A DNA stretch of 64,000 bases from Cheiracanthium punctorium (Eukaryota > Arthropoda > Arachnida > Araneae > Cheiracanthiidae). The translations under genes were made by a program, and so were the position numbers. The stretch covers positions 434,001 to 498,000 of the forward strand of contig JAWZYV010002471.1 in assembly GCA_038373885.1 (NCBI GenBank), given 5' to 3'. Every line of letters starts with the position of its first letter. Within the stretch, counting starts at the first letter, position 1. Under the pieces are notes generated by a model. The model searched no databases, was not told the origin of the DNA, and saw nothing but the letters and a program-made list of their open reading frames with translations. Shown piece after piece: positions 23,750-34,149 of the stretch.

Positions 23750-24175
23750 TCAATGAGAACTTCTGAAAAGTTCTAAAAATTCCTGGAATGACCTAGAAAA
23801 CTCCAAAATGTGTGCAACTGTTACAGTCAATCTAGAATGTTCTAGGAGGTTCTAAAAATTTCCAGGAAGCTCTAGAAAGTTCCAAAACGTGTGAAACCGT
23901 TCAAATCAATTTAGAATGATCTAGAACGTTCTAAAAATTTCTGGAATGATCTACAAAGTTCCAAAATGTCTGCAACTATTAAAAACAATCCAGAATGTTC
24001 TGGAAAGTTCGAGAAATTTCTTGAATGATCTGGAAAGATTCAAAATGTCTGCAACTGCTAAAATCGGTATGGAATGTTCTAGAAAGTTCTAAAAATTTCT
24101 GGAATGATCTAGAAAGTTCCAAATTGTGTGCAACTGTTAAAATCGATATGGAATGTTCCAGAAAGTTCTACAAAT
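23750..24175 (+). promoter_or_regulatory. Minisatellite of phased heat-shock-element-like pentamers (~80 bp period)
   Basis: About five units, each with a GTGTGCAACTGTTA-like spacer, contain alternating nGAAn/nTTCn pentamers in strict 5 bp phase. At 23,993-24,025 seven consecutive pentamers are perfect (GAAtgTTCtgGAAagTTCga then GAAatTTCttGAA). At 24,072-24,089 and 24,151-24,168 four consecutive pentamers are perfect. From 24,072 to 24,119 eight of ten in-phase positions match. Three or more alternating pentamers form the heat-shock-factor binding site in animals (established). Helitrons carrying such sites have been reported in Caenorhabditis (from memory). Activity here is inferred only. 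Confidence 0.6.
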
Positions 24176-24630
24176 GTCTGGTCGAGTGAAGTTCAATTGC
24201 GATGGGTGATTGTCATTCGGAAATTTTATAGCATACTGCTTCGCAGCCTCTCGCTTATTCCGATGAAATTCTCCGTAAAGTAACACCATTTCAGTGTATT
24301 CATTAGTATTAAACATTGTCTTTTGTTTTTTATACTCAATAAGCTACGAATTCAAATATCATGAACTTTAGACAAACACTAACAAAGTAACTTAAACAAC
24401 AGTTTTTCAACTCCAATAAAATATTAAAATTTAATGTTTATCATCTGTTGCCATATCAGCAGGAATACTTTCTATACACCGCATGTTTAATGGTCGAATA
24501 AGTCTCTCAACATCTAAGATAGAAATCTAAATTATCTACGTTAAAAATGGATCCTTAAATATCTTTTATACCATTAAACATGCGGTGTATTTTAACCCGA
24601 GCAATGCCGGGTTTCGCTGCAAGTAATAAT

Positions 24631-24905
24631 CTAAAAAATATACTCCATTCAGTAAATCAAGCACTGATTATCTAAATAAATAGGAAAGTTAGTGCTTACC
24701 TTATGGCAAATGTCATAAAATCCAATTTTGTAAAGTATTCCACTTAGACGCCTAATAATGTGTTCACTTTAATACTGCCATTGCTTCTTCTTCAGTTGAC
24801 ACAACTGGTTTATGTGTTACCCGGTAGATAGAGCTACCTGTATGTAAGAAAGCGTATGTGGATGGTAGTTGGATCCTTTTACCCGCTAGGATCATTTTAC
24901 GCAGT
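24631..24905. repeat. Repeat R1b (copy 1, right part)
   Basis: Continues the 63,748-64,000 paralogue: CTAAAAAATATACTCCATTC, the GCCATTGCTTCTTCT segment, TTGACACAACT and GTATGTGGATGGT are shared. The copy ends in TTTTACCCGCTAGGATCATTTTACGC, and a short piece of the same end occurs again at 26,041-26,106. Confidence 0.65.
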
Positions 24906-26040
24906 GTTGTAGTGCTAAAATTTTTTTTCCCGGAACGCGTGACTCCAGGGGGGGGGGGAAGACAAATTTATAACAACTAATAATAAAACCCCGCTTTTTT
25001 ATGTCAGCAATCAATATGTAAGATACTATGGATAATTTTGAAAAAATCTTTATTGACCCAAACAGAGTGTACAGTTAAGTAAAATTTTAGTCTAAAGCGA
25101 TGTATAAAATTTTTTGGTATAGGATAATTATTTTTAAAAAGTTCATTTTACCTATCCGAGGTGTATAATAAAGCAGAATGTTACCCTATAACTATCCTTA
25201 GGGAGGCTGAAGCTTCTTAGTCCCTACCCTGGATCCTCCACTGACTGGTCAAGTGGGTTGTCACAAATTTCATTGCCTGCAATGATACCACCGCGTTTAA
25301 CATCTGTGTTCATTTTGTTATCGACATTGATTCTGAGAGTCTCATGGTTCTATGTATTTTATTCTTTGAATCTATGATGGTGATGTTTATTTTCTTCAGA
25401 ACAGAAAATCCAGGGGATTGAATTTCTAATGGACTAGACCATGTTATCAGTTCATTGGGATAATTTCAACTATAAAAGTATTCTTAGAATTGGGACAGGA
25501 ATATTGCTAGTGTGAGCAGGCTATATAAGATTTTTTTTTCTTTTTAAGATTTGCTACAACAAAATAATAATCTTATCTAATTTGGGTTCCGGAACGCCGT
25601 TCCAGTTCACAAAAAAGTACCGGAACGTCGTTCCGGTGCGTTCCGGCCCCACTACACTCCTGCATTTTAGGCCACATTCCCCTATATTTCGTACAAGAAT
25701 TGTTATAGGATGCTATATTGTTAGTCTGCTTAAAAAAATGGAATAAGTATTGCATAAAACTGAAATTGAATCAGAGATCTATTCAGAGAGAAAGCATACC
25801 ATTCATGGACCTCTTTTTGTATCAACATACACATAACACATTAATTTTTTATTCTTAGGTGTTCAAATGAAAACCGAAAACAAATATTCTTGAGTATTGT
25901 AAACTGTTGTTAATATAAAAATAATTTACGGTGATAAAATTTAAAAAGAAAAAATCATTTATTTATTAAGACTACACATGTTAAAAAAGGAGGAGATATG
26001 CTCTAATAGTACCATGACCGAAATGTGAAGTAACTATAGT
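24906..26040. other. Mixed repeat fragments: hAT-like end and GTTCCGG-rich patch
   Basis: At 25,195-25,243 the minus strand begins CAGTGGAGGATCCAGGGTAG, a typical hAT-type end; a G10 tract at 24,950-24,959 may mark the opposite side. At 25,575-25,660 several GTTCCGG/CCGGAAC palindromes occur within a GC-rich patch, resembling a repeat seen in other invertebrate genomes (memory). The rest is AT-rich with no gene. Confidence 0.4.
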
Positions 26041-26106
26041 GTGATAGCGCTACCTGTATTAAGAAAACGTATGTGGATGGTAGTTGGATCGTTTTACCCG
26101 CTAGGA
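26041..26106. repeat. Third copy of the R1 right-hand end
   Basis: GCGCTACCTGTATTAAGAAA, then ACGTATGTGGATGGTAGTTG and TTTTACCCGCTAGGAT match 24,828-24,890 closely. Only about 65 bp is shared. Confidence 0.55.
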
Positions 26107-26162
26107 TGTAATATGTAATATTATATATCTGAAATGTACTCAAATATGTAAAAAAAAATTAC

Positions 26163-26285
26163 AGCGAGACTTCAAATTCCGTTAGTTCCCTATGCAGGTG
26201 CTGACGGATGGAGTCTCGCTAACAAATGGTTTGCTTCAGGAGCAATATAAAGTCTTAAACCATGTAGGTAGGCTGCTCCTGAAGC
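26163..26285. repeat. Two adjacent hairpins
   Basis: AGCGAGACT (26,163-26,171) pairs exactly with AGTCTCGCT (26,212-26,220), with an inner CCGTTAG/CTGACGG imperfect stem. GCTTCAGGAGCA (26,233-26,244) pairs exactly with TGCTCCTGAAGC (26,274-26,285). They are probably remains of one or two small foldback elements. Confidence 0.55.
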
Positions 26286-26295
26286 TACTTTCCTT

Positions 26296-26400
26296 ACTTT
26301 CCTGACGTCACTTATGGTCACCAGTGTGACTGCGACCTATGTGACTCACAGGGACGTCACGGCGACCTCATGTGACGTTCCGTGCTATTAGGGCGGCTTG
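26296..26400. repeat. CRE-motif repeat (related to 42,380-42,840)
   Basis: Contains a perfect CRE palindrome TGACGTCA (about 26,303-26,310) and further GACGTCAC and TGTGACGTTCC motifs. CTTATGGTCACCAGTGTGAC resembles CATTATGGTCACCATATGAT near 42,807, and ATGTGACGTTCCGTGCT resembles ATTTGACGTTCCACACT near 42,418, so both belong to one repeat family. Confidence 0.45.
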
Positions 26401-27127
26401 AGGAAAACGGATTTCAATGATTCTTGTCCAGCGCAGGCCCGGGTAAATTTGGTGACCAAAGCAAAAAATTTTAACGGCGCCCCCTTTAACACAATTTTTT
26501 TTATCACTTCCAAGTTCACGTCACTAACCTTATTGTGAATGATTAGTCAATGGTTGTCATCCGACCAAGGTGCCAATTGGCAATGCCCTTATCAAAGTAT
26601 TCCCTTGTGCGTCTCTCGTTGTAGAGACGTAACCGTTATTGGCGAACGGGCCGGAACGTCCGAGTTACGTAACCGTCTCGTTGTTTAATGTTTCTTAACT
26701 TATGCGGAGTGGCCCTAAAATTTCGGTATGGAAAACTTTATTAACGGCCCAGTCCATATTTAAGTCCAAAATTATTTGGAAAAGGGGAAAAGGGTAAAAT
26801 TTCCAAAAAATGAGCCAAATTGTACGTAGCCCAAATACAATTTTCTACGTCTTCGACGTGGCCATTTTGCTACTCAAATAGAGATACGGACTGGTGAGCC
26901 TGGCAGCGGGAACAATTTCCACCCCTGCAGATAGGAGTAAGAAAAGCTTGCTGTCTGGCTAATGCCCCTCCCTTGTTTCGGTGAACTAGACCGTTGAATA
27001 TTTCGCCTATATGGTAGGGCAGTGTTTGTCCTTGTATACCTTGTGAATATTTTTTTTTCAACCGGAGGGCTAACCTTGCCGATTAGGCAAGTGCCCGCCA
27101 GTTTTCATAGCAATTGCCCAAAAGTAT
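26401..27127. other. Moderately GC-rich, CpG-containing sequence, unrecognised
   Basis: Segments such as GCAGGCCCGGGTAAATTTGG and GAACGGGCCGGAACGTCCGA stand out from the AT-rich background and look like old repeat fragments. Frames are short and unrecognised. Confidence 0.35.
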
Positions 27128-27275
27128 TGTGGCCATTTTATAATGGGGACACCCAGTGGGTGGCCAGTGTAACCCCCTATGAAGGCACAGACAAGTTAAC
27201 ATACATGCCGAAGCCAGGATTTGAACCCAGTGGCCGAATGCTTAGCGTTCTGAACTGGGAGACGGGGGATAATTA
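27128..27275 (-). mobile_element. tRNA-derived SINE (family 2)
   Basis: On the minus strand, a tRNA-like head with box B GGGTTCAAATCCTGG (27,214-27,228) is followed by a conserved body, GCCTTCATAGGGGGTTACAC (27,167-27,186), then GGCCACCCACTGGGTGTCCC and ATTATAAAATGGCC. The body matches the copies at 44,525 and 52,532. Poly-A tail and target duplication are unclear. Confidence 0.65.
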
Positions 27276-27499
27276 CACAATTTTGCTTCAATAAATTGAA
27301 AACAGAACTACAGAAAAGCTTACATTTTGCGTTTAATCTACTTATAATCTGTAATCATTGGAAATAATATTGGAACTTCAAAATGTGTTACTACGAAATG
27401 TGTTACTTAAAAAATAAAAGAAAAAGCTGCACACCAACACTAGTAGCAAACTGTCATCGGTTCCTGAAATGCCGATCATTAATTTGAAAGGGAAAGCCG

Positions 27500-28030
27500 C
27501 GCAAGGTTCTTCTTCGCATCAAGTGTATATTATCTCGTCTCTTCCTCCTGCATGCCCGCTTGGGATTTCTGGGAATGGATCACCAAACACACAGACAGAT
27601 GGAGCCGTGAAAGGTGTCCTTTCCTCATAGACGATGGATGGTATTCTGAGAAATGTGAAATATGTGAAATGTGAAATATGAAATATGTGCTACTGAAGAT
27701 GGGGTCGACCAAGGCCTTGAAAGTGCTATAGTCACGAACTTGGATATAGGACGATCTTCGACGTATTCTAAAAGAGCTAAATGAAATTTAACTGTAAGAT
27801 GGCGCTGTAAGTCGTAATAATGAGGTTTATGTTGTGCGCATGCGTGGGTTTGTAATAGATTGCATTACGATTCGCCGCTGTGCGCCAGTAGAGGACGTTT
27901 ATGCAGCGCATCGTTAAAAGGGGGTCGAGTATTTTCATTTGAGAGGCTGACGCTATGTCGGCCGTCTGTTCCTAATCGATGATCGTCTTATTTCCAAGTC
28001 CGTTGCTCTAGTTTTTAACGGATTTTAATG
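27500..28030. other. GC-richer, CpG-containing region, unrecognised
   Basis: Between about 27,730 and 28,010 the sequence is clearly less AT-rich (GTTGTGCGCATGCGTGGG, GATTCGCCGCTGTGCGCCAG, GATGTCGGCC-type CpG text). It could be a promoter with 5' exon or the end of a repeat. No frame longer than chance and no splice site of note was found, so I make no functional call. Confidence 0.3.
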
Positions 28031-29409
28031 GTAATTTTAGCTAATATCAACAAGCTCTTACAATTTACTAAAGGCTCATAAAGTATTTCAATTTGAAAAT
28101 CTAGATTTATTTGAGTAAAAGTGTATTTCAGAGATAGAGGAAATACGGCCAACACTATCACTTTTTCTTAGAAACTGCTTCTTTTTTACTCAGTACTTTG
28201 TTTAAATATAAAAAAAAACCTTTCATTCATTAGTTGTTATAGTTTCAAAATATTAAACTGTATTTTTAAAGAAAGAAGTCGATTATTTAAAATATCTTTA
28301 TAAAAAAAAGGCATTATAACAAGGCTGCTTTTTAATATGCTAAATTAAGAAATTTTTTCCGCATCACTTCGCATCACTTCATGCATTTTATTGTGACACT
28401 AAAGATTTTTTTATGAAATATTGGCACATTTGAGATTGATAAATAATTTTTTTTAGAACTGTCCATGCATGTGGATCTGTCTATCAGTTCCACATGCATG
28501 GACAGTTCTATCTGTGTCTATCTTTCACTTCTGCCGACCTTAGCTACTTATCTCTTTTGGTGAAATTTTTGTCTAGTCCATAAAATGCATTAAATATATG
28601 AAAGAGATTACTTATTTATTTATTTTTAAAGAAAAAGTAAGCGCAAAAAGTCATTTCATTTTTTAAATGTTTAACTACTTTCATATAAATTTAAATAATT
28701 TTTATAACTCCGAAAAATAAATCGTTTTCACTCCATAAACTACATGAAACTACTCCCCATAAACTTCTGTTTCCTTGATTGGAATCAATATAAATTAATT
28801 TTTTCGCATTAATTAAATATTAATTTTATACAGATTATAGAAAATCGAAAGGTCATTTTAAAATTTCCCACTTTAAGAGTTTCATTACTCTTAAAACTCT
28901 TAAGAATTCCATTACTCATTTTTTAAAAGCATATAATTAATGTGATTTGTACTAAGCAAACTTATATTTACGATCTAATTAAAATTCATTCGGAACGAAA
29001 GCCCCTTTCTTTTACGGTCTTTACTTTTACTTTATGAATAAGATTCTATAGTTCAGCATTTTTTTTATGCTAACAAGACATAGTAATAAAAACGCAGAGT
29101 TGTTTTATGTCTTCTGAAAAATATAATTCCCGTAAATGAGCTGTACTAAAAGACTTTAGAAAAGATGTAACGCATAAAAAATCAAACACTCTAATGAGAT
29201 CTCATTAAGATTTAAATTGCTGTAAATGACTAAATTTACAACATGCTTGAAGAGTCTGCATCTATCAATGTTTAGCATTTATTTTGAGGTAGGAGAGACT
29301 TTTTATTTGATATGTGCATATAAGAATCTAAAATAAATAAGAATAAATTAATTCAAATTTTTAAATTACCTATAAAAATGCAGAATCAACTTAATTTTTA
29401 TTTATTAAT
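28031..29409. other. AT-rich sequence apart from one hairpin
   Basis: No gene or repeat border is visible other than the inverted repeat at 28,455-28,509, listed separately. Confidence 0.5.
28455..28509. repeat. Perfect 21 bp hairpin
   Basis: AGAACTGTCCATGCATGTGG plus A (28,455-28,475) is repeated exactly in inverted orientation at 28,489-28,509, around a 13 nt loop. Perfect pairing in an otherwise eroded region suggests a recent foldback insertion or a conversion event. Confidence 0.7.
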
Positions 29410-29600
29410 TTACCTTTTTATGCAAATTTTATTGTTATATGCAGGGTCTTTATGAAGTTTTGGGGCAGATGAATTAATTGGTACACCATAGAAATGATTA
29501 CCGGCTTGCTTTTGAAGACCAGAGCCTTCATTAGAATTCAGACTTAAAATGCGCATCTGAGCTCCCATAAGAGATGTATTGGGCTCATAGTATTTAAAAG
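29410..29600 (-). other. Exon-like open segment, unrecognised
   Basis: On the minus strand an acceptor-like TTTCTCGAGCACAG precedes 60 or so open codons. They read FKYYEPNTSLMGAQMRILSL, then NSNEGSGLQKQAGNHFYGVP, then INSSAPKLHKDPAYNNKIC and IKR before TAA; alternatively AAAAG|GTAAAT could be a 5' splice site just before that stop. Amino-acid use is balanced and unlike the Lys/Asn/Phe-rich chance frames nearby, and GC is locally higher. There is no initiator at the left, so it would be an internal or terminal exon, or a processed or transposed fragment. I do not recognise the protein. Confidence 0.35.
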
Positions 29601-30040
29601 CTGTGCTCGAGAAATTTTACTTAAACCAGAGCCCGAGACAAGTTTAAATGTTACAAAAATTACGTTGTAAGAGAGGGGGAAAAAATAATGTAAATTTTAA
29701 AATGATGAGGGATTTACCATTACTAGAAATTTGATTCTTTATTATTGTAAGAATAATCGAATCTGGCCTTAATTTTTTAAAGGGGTTTAAATAGTTTATT
29801 TTTGTAGATAGGTTATGGTATCATAAAAAGGGTATAAAAACACTAATTTTTTATTTATGGGCTGTTCAGTTACTTGTATAGTTAGACATTCAGTATTTTA
29901 GTGTTAAAATATCCAATGCGGTCATCCCCTTCACCAAAAGTCATAAAAATGCCTTTTTGATTGAAGTGATATAAAAATGCAAAAAGGTATTCCCTTTTTG
30001 TGAAGGTTCACGGTTATGTGCTGATGAAAAAGGAACGACG
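29601..30040. other. AT-rich sequence, no gene seen
   Basis: Nothing supportable lies between the exon-like segment and the palindrome. Confidence 0.5.
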
Positions 30041-30051
30041 GTGGATTTGAA

Positions 30052-30284
30052 TCGGTGAGTGCAGAAACCACCTCAGTCACAAAAAGGAAATTTTTCAGGA
30101 GAGAGATAAAACTTCATAACTCCTCCAAATTTTCAAATATTTAAACTTATTTTTTTCCTCTGTCATAACATGCATTTATATTTCTGTCATGCAAATATTA
30201 CCTAATTTATGAAGTTTTATGAAGTTTTTTCTCTCTCCTGAAAAATTTCCTTTTTGTGACTGAGGTGGTTTCTGCACTCACCGA
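30052..30284. repeat. 233 bp near-perfect palindrome (arms ~65-70 bp)
   Basis: The left arm starts TCGGTGAGTGCAGAAACCAC at 30,052 and continues CTCAGTCACAAAAAGGAAAT, TTTTCAGGAGAGAG. The right arm ends in the exact inverse at 30,284. The outer ~54 bp are identical. The inner part (ATAAAACTTCATAA) pairs with one small duplication in the right arm, and a ~85 bp AT-rich spacer separates the arms. Arm identity this high implies a recent origin or active conversion. Confidence 0.75.
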
Positions 30285-30299
30285 TTCATTTGCACTCAC

Positions 30300-31500
30300 G
30301 CATTATTTTAAACTAGAGATTTTTTTTTAAAAATATATACTGTTAAGTATGTTGAAATGGTTTAGTGCATTTTTGACTCTTTTAAATTTAAACGTACCGT
30401 AAAAAAATACAAAAATCAATGTCTCTGATTAGTGAATTTGAGTGTTACAAAAACATGAAAAATAACAATTGTTGAGGGAAAAAATCAAAATTTACAAGAA
30501 GACAATTAAAGATATTAGTTGGAAACGTGAATGTGAAAGAATATTGTTTGTTGCAGTTTTGACAAAATGGAAAAAGTATCGATAAATACTTAATGTGCAT
30601 CAGATCTTGTAACTTGTTATAGAGACCTTTTTTTATTTAGAAGAACAAGATTCAGTTATTTTGAATTTTTTATTACGTGTGAAAGATCAATGATTTTTTA
30701 TTTGTAACAGTGTAACACTGCTTTGGCACCGTACATGACATTTATTTTGAAATTTGTAACTTAAAACTTCTTCCAGGAAGATTTTGACTTCAAAATAAGT
30801 TTTAAGCTGGTTAACTCATAAAACACCATTTGCAAATTTTAGAAAACGCAGGACAAAAAGAAGAAGAAGAAAAGAGATTTCTTTCCTATGAAATATTTAA
30901 AAATTAACTTTAAGCTTCTAGATATTTTAGCATTATATTTCTGAATCTTTTTTTTATTGCAGTACAAATAAAGAAAATTGTGAAATGTTACTTTGCTTCA
31001 AAAAGTTTTTTGTTCGTTACTAACAGTTAATCATACATTTAGTGACAAGCAAAAAAATTCCATCCTTTCCGGCGTCAATTACGACCAATTACTGTGTATT
31101 TTAAAGATAAATGTTATTTTTATATATATGTCACGGAAAATGCTAAAAAAAGAGGGTTTTTTTTTCGTTTTGTATTTTCATAACATTTTTTGAAATATTT
31201 TTATAAATAATCTCATTGTAAAAAAGCTTTGGAAAAAAGAAATGATGCCTGCACCTTTTTTTTCCGATTTCAGAAGTTTGATGTACATGAAATGATTAGA
31301 AAAATAAACATAAACAAATGATTTAAAACCTTTCTCTTTCGGATTATGTGCATTATTATTTTTCACAAAAATGAGTAAAAAGTTAAAAATAATCAAAAGT
31401 TTCAACTATCTTTTTAAGTGTAAAAATATGTAACACTTTTTTATGAGATATGCCAACAATAATGTTTTATTGCAATAATTTTAAAACTCAACAGGTCTTC
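30300..31500. other. AT-rich sequence, no gene seen
   Basis: Low-complexity A/T with short chance frames (for example around 31,000-31,200) that are Phe/Lys/Asn-rich and unrecognised. Confidence 0.5.
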
Positions 31501-31505
31501 ATTAT

Positions 31506-31584
31506 CATGTTGTATGGAGACATTGATTATAAGTTTAGCCTGTTTCTTACAGGCCAAACTTCCACACAACATCCATACAACATG
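31506..31584. repeat. Two-stage hairpin (~78 nt)
   Basis: The outer stem CATGTTGTATGG pairs with CCATACAACATG. The inner stem AAGTTT-A-GCCTGT pairs with ACAGGC-C-AAACTT around a 5 nt loop TTCTT. The intervening internal loops do not pair. Confidence 0.6.
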
Positions 31585-31864
31585 ACTTAAAAATATACAG
31601 TTAAGTATAAATATGTATATTAAAAGAAAGCAAAAGTTTATTTCCTCTGTGTGAATACATTATTTGAAAAAGAAAGTACTTTTAAATTTTTCTGCAACGC
31701 AAATCCTATAATTGACTAAAACTTAAAAGTTTTACAAAGAAATTTCCTTACCTTGGGATTTATGTTTTGCTTAGCATGTCGAAATAAGTCTTTATAGATG
31801 GCCTAAGAAGTTTATAGGCTTTACTGCTAATTAAAAAATATAATTAGTTTGCACGGTCGCAGCC

Positions 31865-32259
31865 AGATGGAATCGAGTCCCCACAGAATTTTCAGTTTTT
31901 GATGGTAAAATTTTACATATCAGTACTTTTTGTGATAAATTGTGAGTTTTCGAACTTTGGGCCATCCTCGAAAAATATTTCTGTCTGCGTGCCTTATTGT
32001 CCTGTCATACTTTCAAGAGCCTCTATATCTGAATATCCACACCGTTTCCAGTCTGTGATAGAGATGGAATCGAGTCCCCACAGAATTTTCAGTTTTTATT
32101 GGTAAAATTTTACATAATCAGTACTTTTTGTAATAAATTGTGAGTTTTCGAACTTTGGGCCATCCTTGAAAAATATTTCTGTCTGCGTGCCTTATTGTCC
32201 TGTCATACTTACAAGAGCTTGTATATCTGACTATCCACACTGTTTCCAGTCTGTGATAC
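31865..32259. repeat. Tandem duplication, 197 bp unit
   Basis: AGATGGAATCGAGTCCCCAC starts at 31,865 and again at 32,062. The two units agree nearly throughout (TTCGAACTTTGGGCCATCCT, CTGCGTGCCTTATTGTCCTG, TTTCCAGTCTGTGATA). A handful of substitutions and 1 bp indels indicate a fairly young duplication. A 68-codon frame through the first unit is not preserved in the second. Confidence 0.85.
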
Positions 32260-32559
32260 AGTGAGGAAATCTAAAATTCAGCTCAATGAAACTCAAGAAA
32301 TTAAATGAATAAAACTGAGTGGTTTGGAATGGGGGCTTCCAAAAGTAAGTTCACAGAAGATTAACTTAGAATGTCCCAAAAAGGAGAACCTATTTAAAAA
32401 AAAATAATTAAAAAGAGAATAGCGTTACTGAAAAATTTATTACAGGAAACGAATGCATGATGCCTGGAAGTTTACTTACTTGTTTATTCTTTTTAAACAT
32501 TTTATTATGTTAGTACGAAATGATATCGACAGATGATACTGCAGCACCGTTTGGTACTA

Positions 32560-32930
32560 TGACAACCATGTAGTAATTTATTCCGCGAGGAATCTAAGGG
32601 GTATATTTACCCGAACGCAACCGACAAAAGTATGAAATGGCCATCTTAAGGCCTCCGCTCATACGAATGCGTTGTCATAAGCTACAATGGCAATTCAATG
32701 TATTCTTCGGAATCTTTTTAATGAACCGCGGAGAAAAGTATATTCATTGTTCTTTGGCGTGGTTTTGTGGTTTCGCGGGTTAGTTTTTGTCGGTGGTTCC
32801 CGACTGGTCATTGAATCCCATAAATATTTCGATTACAATACCCTGCAAGTGGAAATAGACCATTTAAAAAACTCCTGTCACCCCCTGGAGTGGCGTCCAG
32901 CGCACGCAAAATAAGCGCCAGCCTTTACGC
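32560..32930. other. GC-richer segment with a 75-codon frame, unrecognised
   Basis: The plus-strand frame 32,687-32,914 starts MAIQCILRNLFNEPRRKVYS and ends EWRPAHAK. The sequence contains CCACCCCCTGGAGTGGCGTCC-like text and CpGs, and stands out from its flanks. It may be a repeat fragment or an old coding relic; no family is recognised. Confidence 0.2.
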
Positions 32931-33342
32931 ATCAGATTTAAATTCCCGAGCTTTTTTGTTTTTCTTTGGGGCCATTTGAAAGATATGGTTTGCTACAAAA
33001 ATCTCACTTCGCTAACGCAGTTGTAACGGTAATTTGTCAGGAGTGTTTAGACATTTCGTTAGAGAAGTTGCAGAAAGTGTGTTAATTTCATTCTAAGACT
33101 TCGACATGTAATTGTGATGAATGGAGAATATTTTAAGAATATTCTTCTGTAGTTACCAACCACTCCTACGGAATGCAATAGATGCAGCGCTACCTGTCTG
33201 AACATCATAAAATGCTAAAAAAATCCCAGACGTCACACATTAATTTCCTGCAAGAATTTTTTTAATAACTATATTTTTTTTCCAGTTTTAAAAGCAGGTA
33301 CTACTTTTTGGGACACACTGTGCACAGAGAACATTGCAGCTT

Positions 33343-33390
<48 letters not shown>

Positions 33391-34098
33391 CACAGATGCA
33401 TATAAATTGTTCTAAAATATTGGTTAAAGTAAGTATTATTTAGGCAAGCACTGCAAAATAATGTAGTTTATAATCAAAAATAAAATTATTGAATGAGTAT
33501 TTTAAATTTTTCTTACATTCACCTTTTAAACAGCCCAAACTGATAAAAGTTTTTTCTGAATGAATGTGACTTTTTTTTTCTTCCCAGCAGCTCGTATTTT
33601 AAATTTTTTCTTAAAAAAACAATGAAAAAAGGGAGAGGGCCTAGTGCCACAACAATTCGACTATTCCTTGAAAATTCCTATATGTACGAGCGTTATCCAA
33701 TCACGTTCGCTCCTAAAGTACGAAGGACCTTAAGACTACATTCCGCTAAAACGTAAGATTTTTTATTTTCATCAGTGGAATCAGTATTGATAAAAAATTA
33801 ATGACGAACGATAATGATTGACGATTGAAAATTTTTAGTCAGAAAAGATGATTAACGGTTTCATTAGTTTTAATCTAAATCGTTAGTCGTAATTAATTTC
33901 TCTTGATAAATCTAAAAATAGAATATTTTCCTATCTGACATAAGATTACCGACGTAAGAGGTTGCACATTTTGCAATCCAACTTAAAATGGAATCTATCA
34001 AATCATAGACTATTCTAAATTGAAGTTAATAGAAGAAGTTTTCTTGCATGCGCTAATAATATGCGGACCGGATGCATCCTTTAAAATAATTTACACAC
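32931..34098. other. AT-rich sequence with (TA)n microsatellite
   Basis: A long TA dinucleotide run occupies about 33,346-33,386. No gene is supported in the rest. Confidence 0.6.
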
Positions 34099-34149
34099 AG
34101 ATTAAACGTTAGTTTCAGAATATATGAAGAAAAAAACTAACAGACTAGG

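Larger units (their letters stand above)
23021..24630 (+). mobile_element. Helitron-like insertion with five tandem 5' termini
   Basis: The insertion is absent from the paralogous site at 63,747, so the sequence itself defines its borders. It begins with CCTTAATATATATATAATGC. The same start recurs as TCTTAATATATATAAAATGC-type text at about 23,182, 23,354, 23,521 and 23,693, each heading a 161-172 bp unit. The fifth unit is cut short and followed by a heat-shock-element-like minisatellite (23,750-24,175). The right end carries the hairpin CCCGAGCAATGCCGGG (24,597-24,612), then TTTCGCTGCAAGT, very like a Helitron 3' end (hairpin plus CTRRT; here CAAGT). No Rep/helicase frame is present, so it is non-autonomous. 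Imperfect CTAA(C/T)CTAAA copies lie at both borders, which is unusual for Helitrons. Confidence 0.65.

Noticed and set aside
28455..28509. Hairpins (also 47,533 and 60,440) as microRNA genes
   Set aside because: Stems are too short and the flanks do not extend the pairing as in animal pre-miRNAs; no expression evidence.
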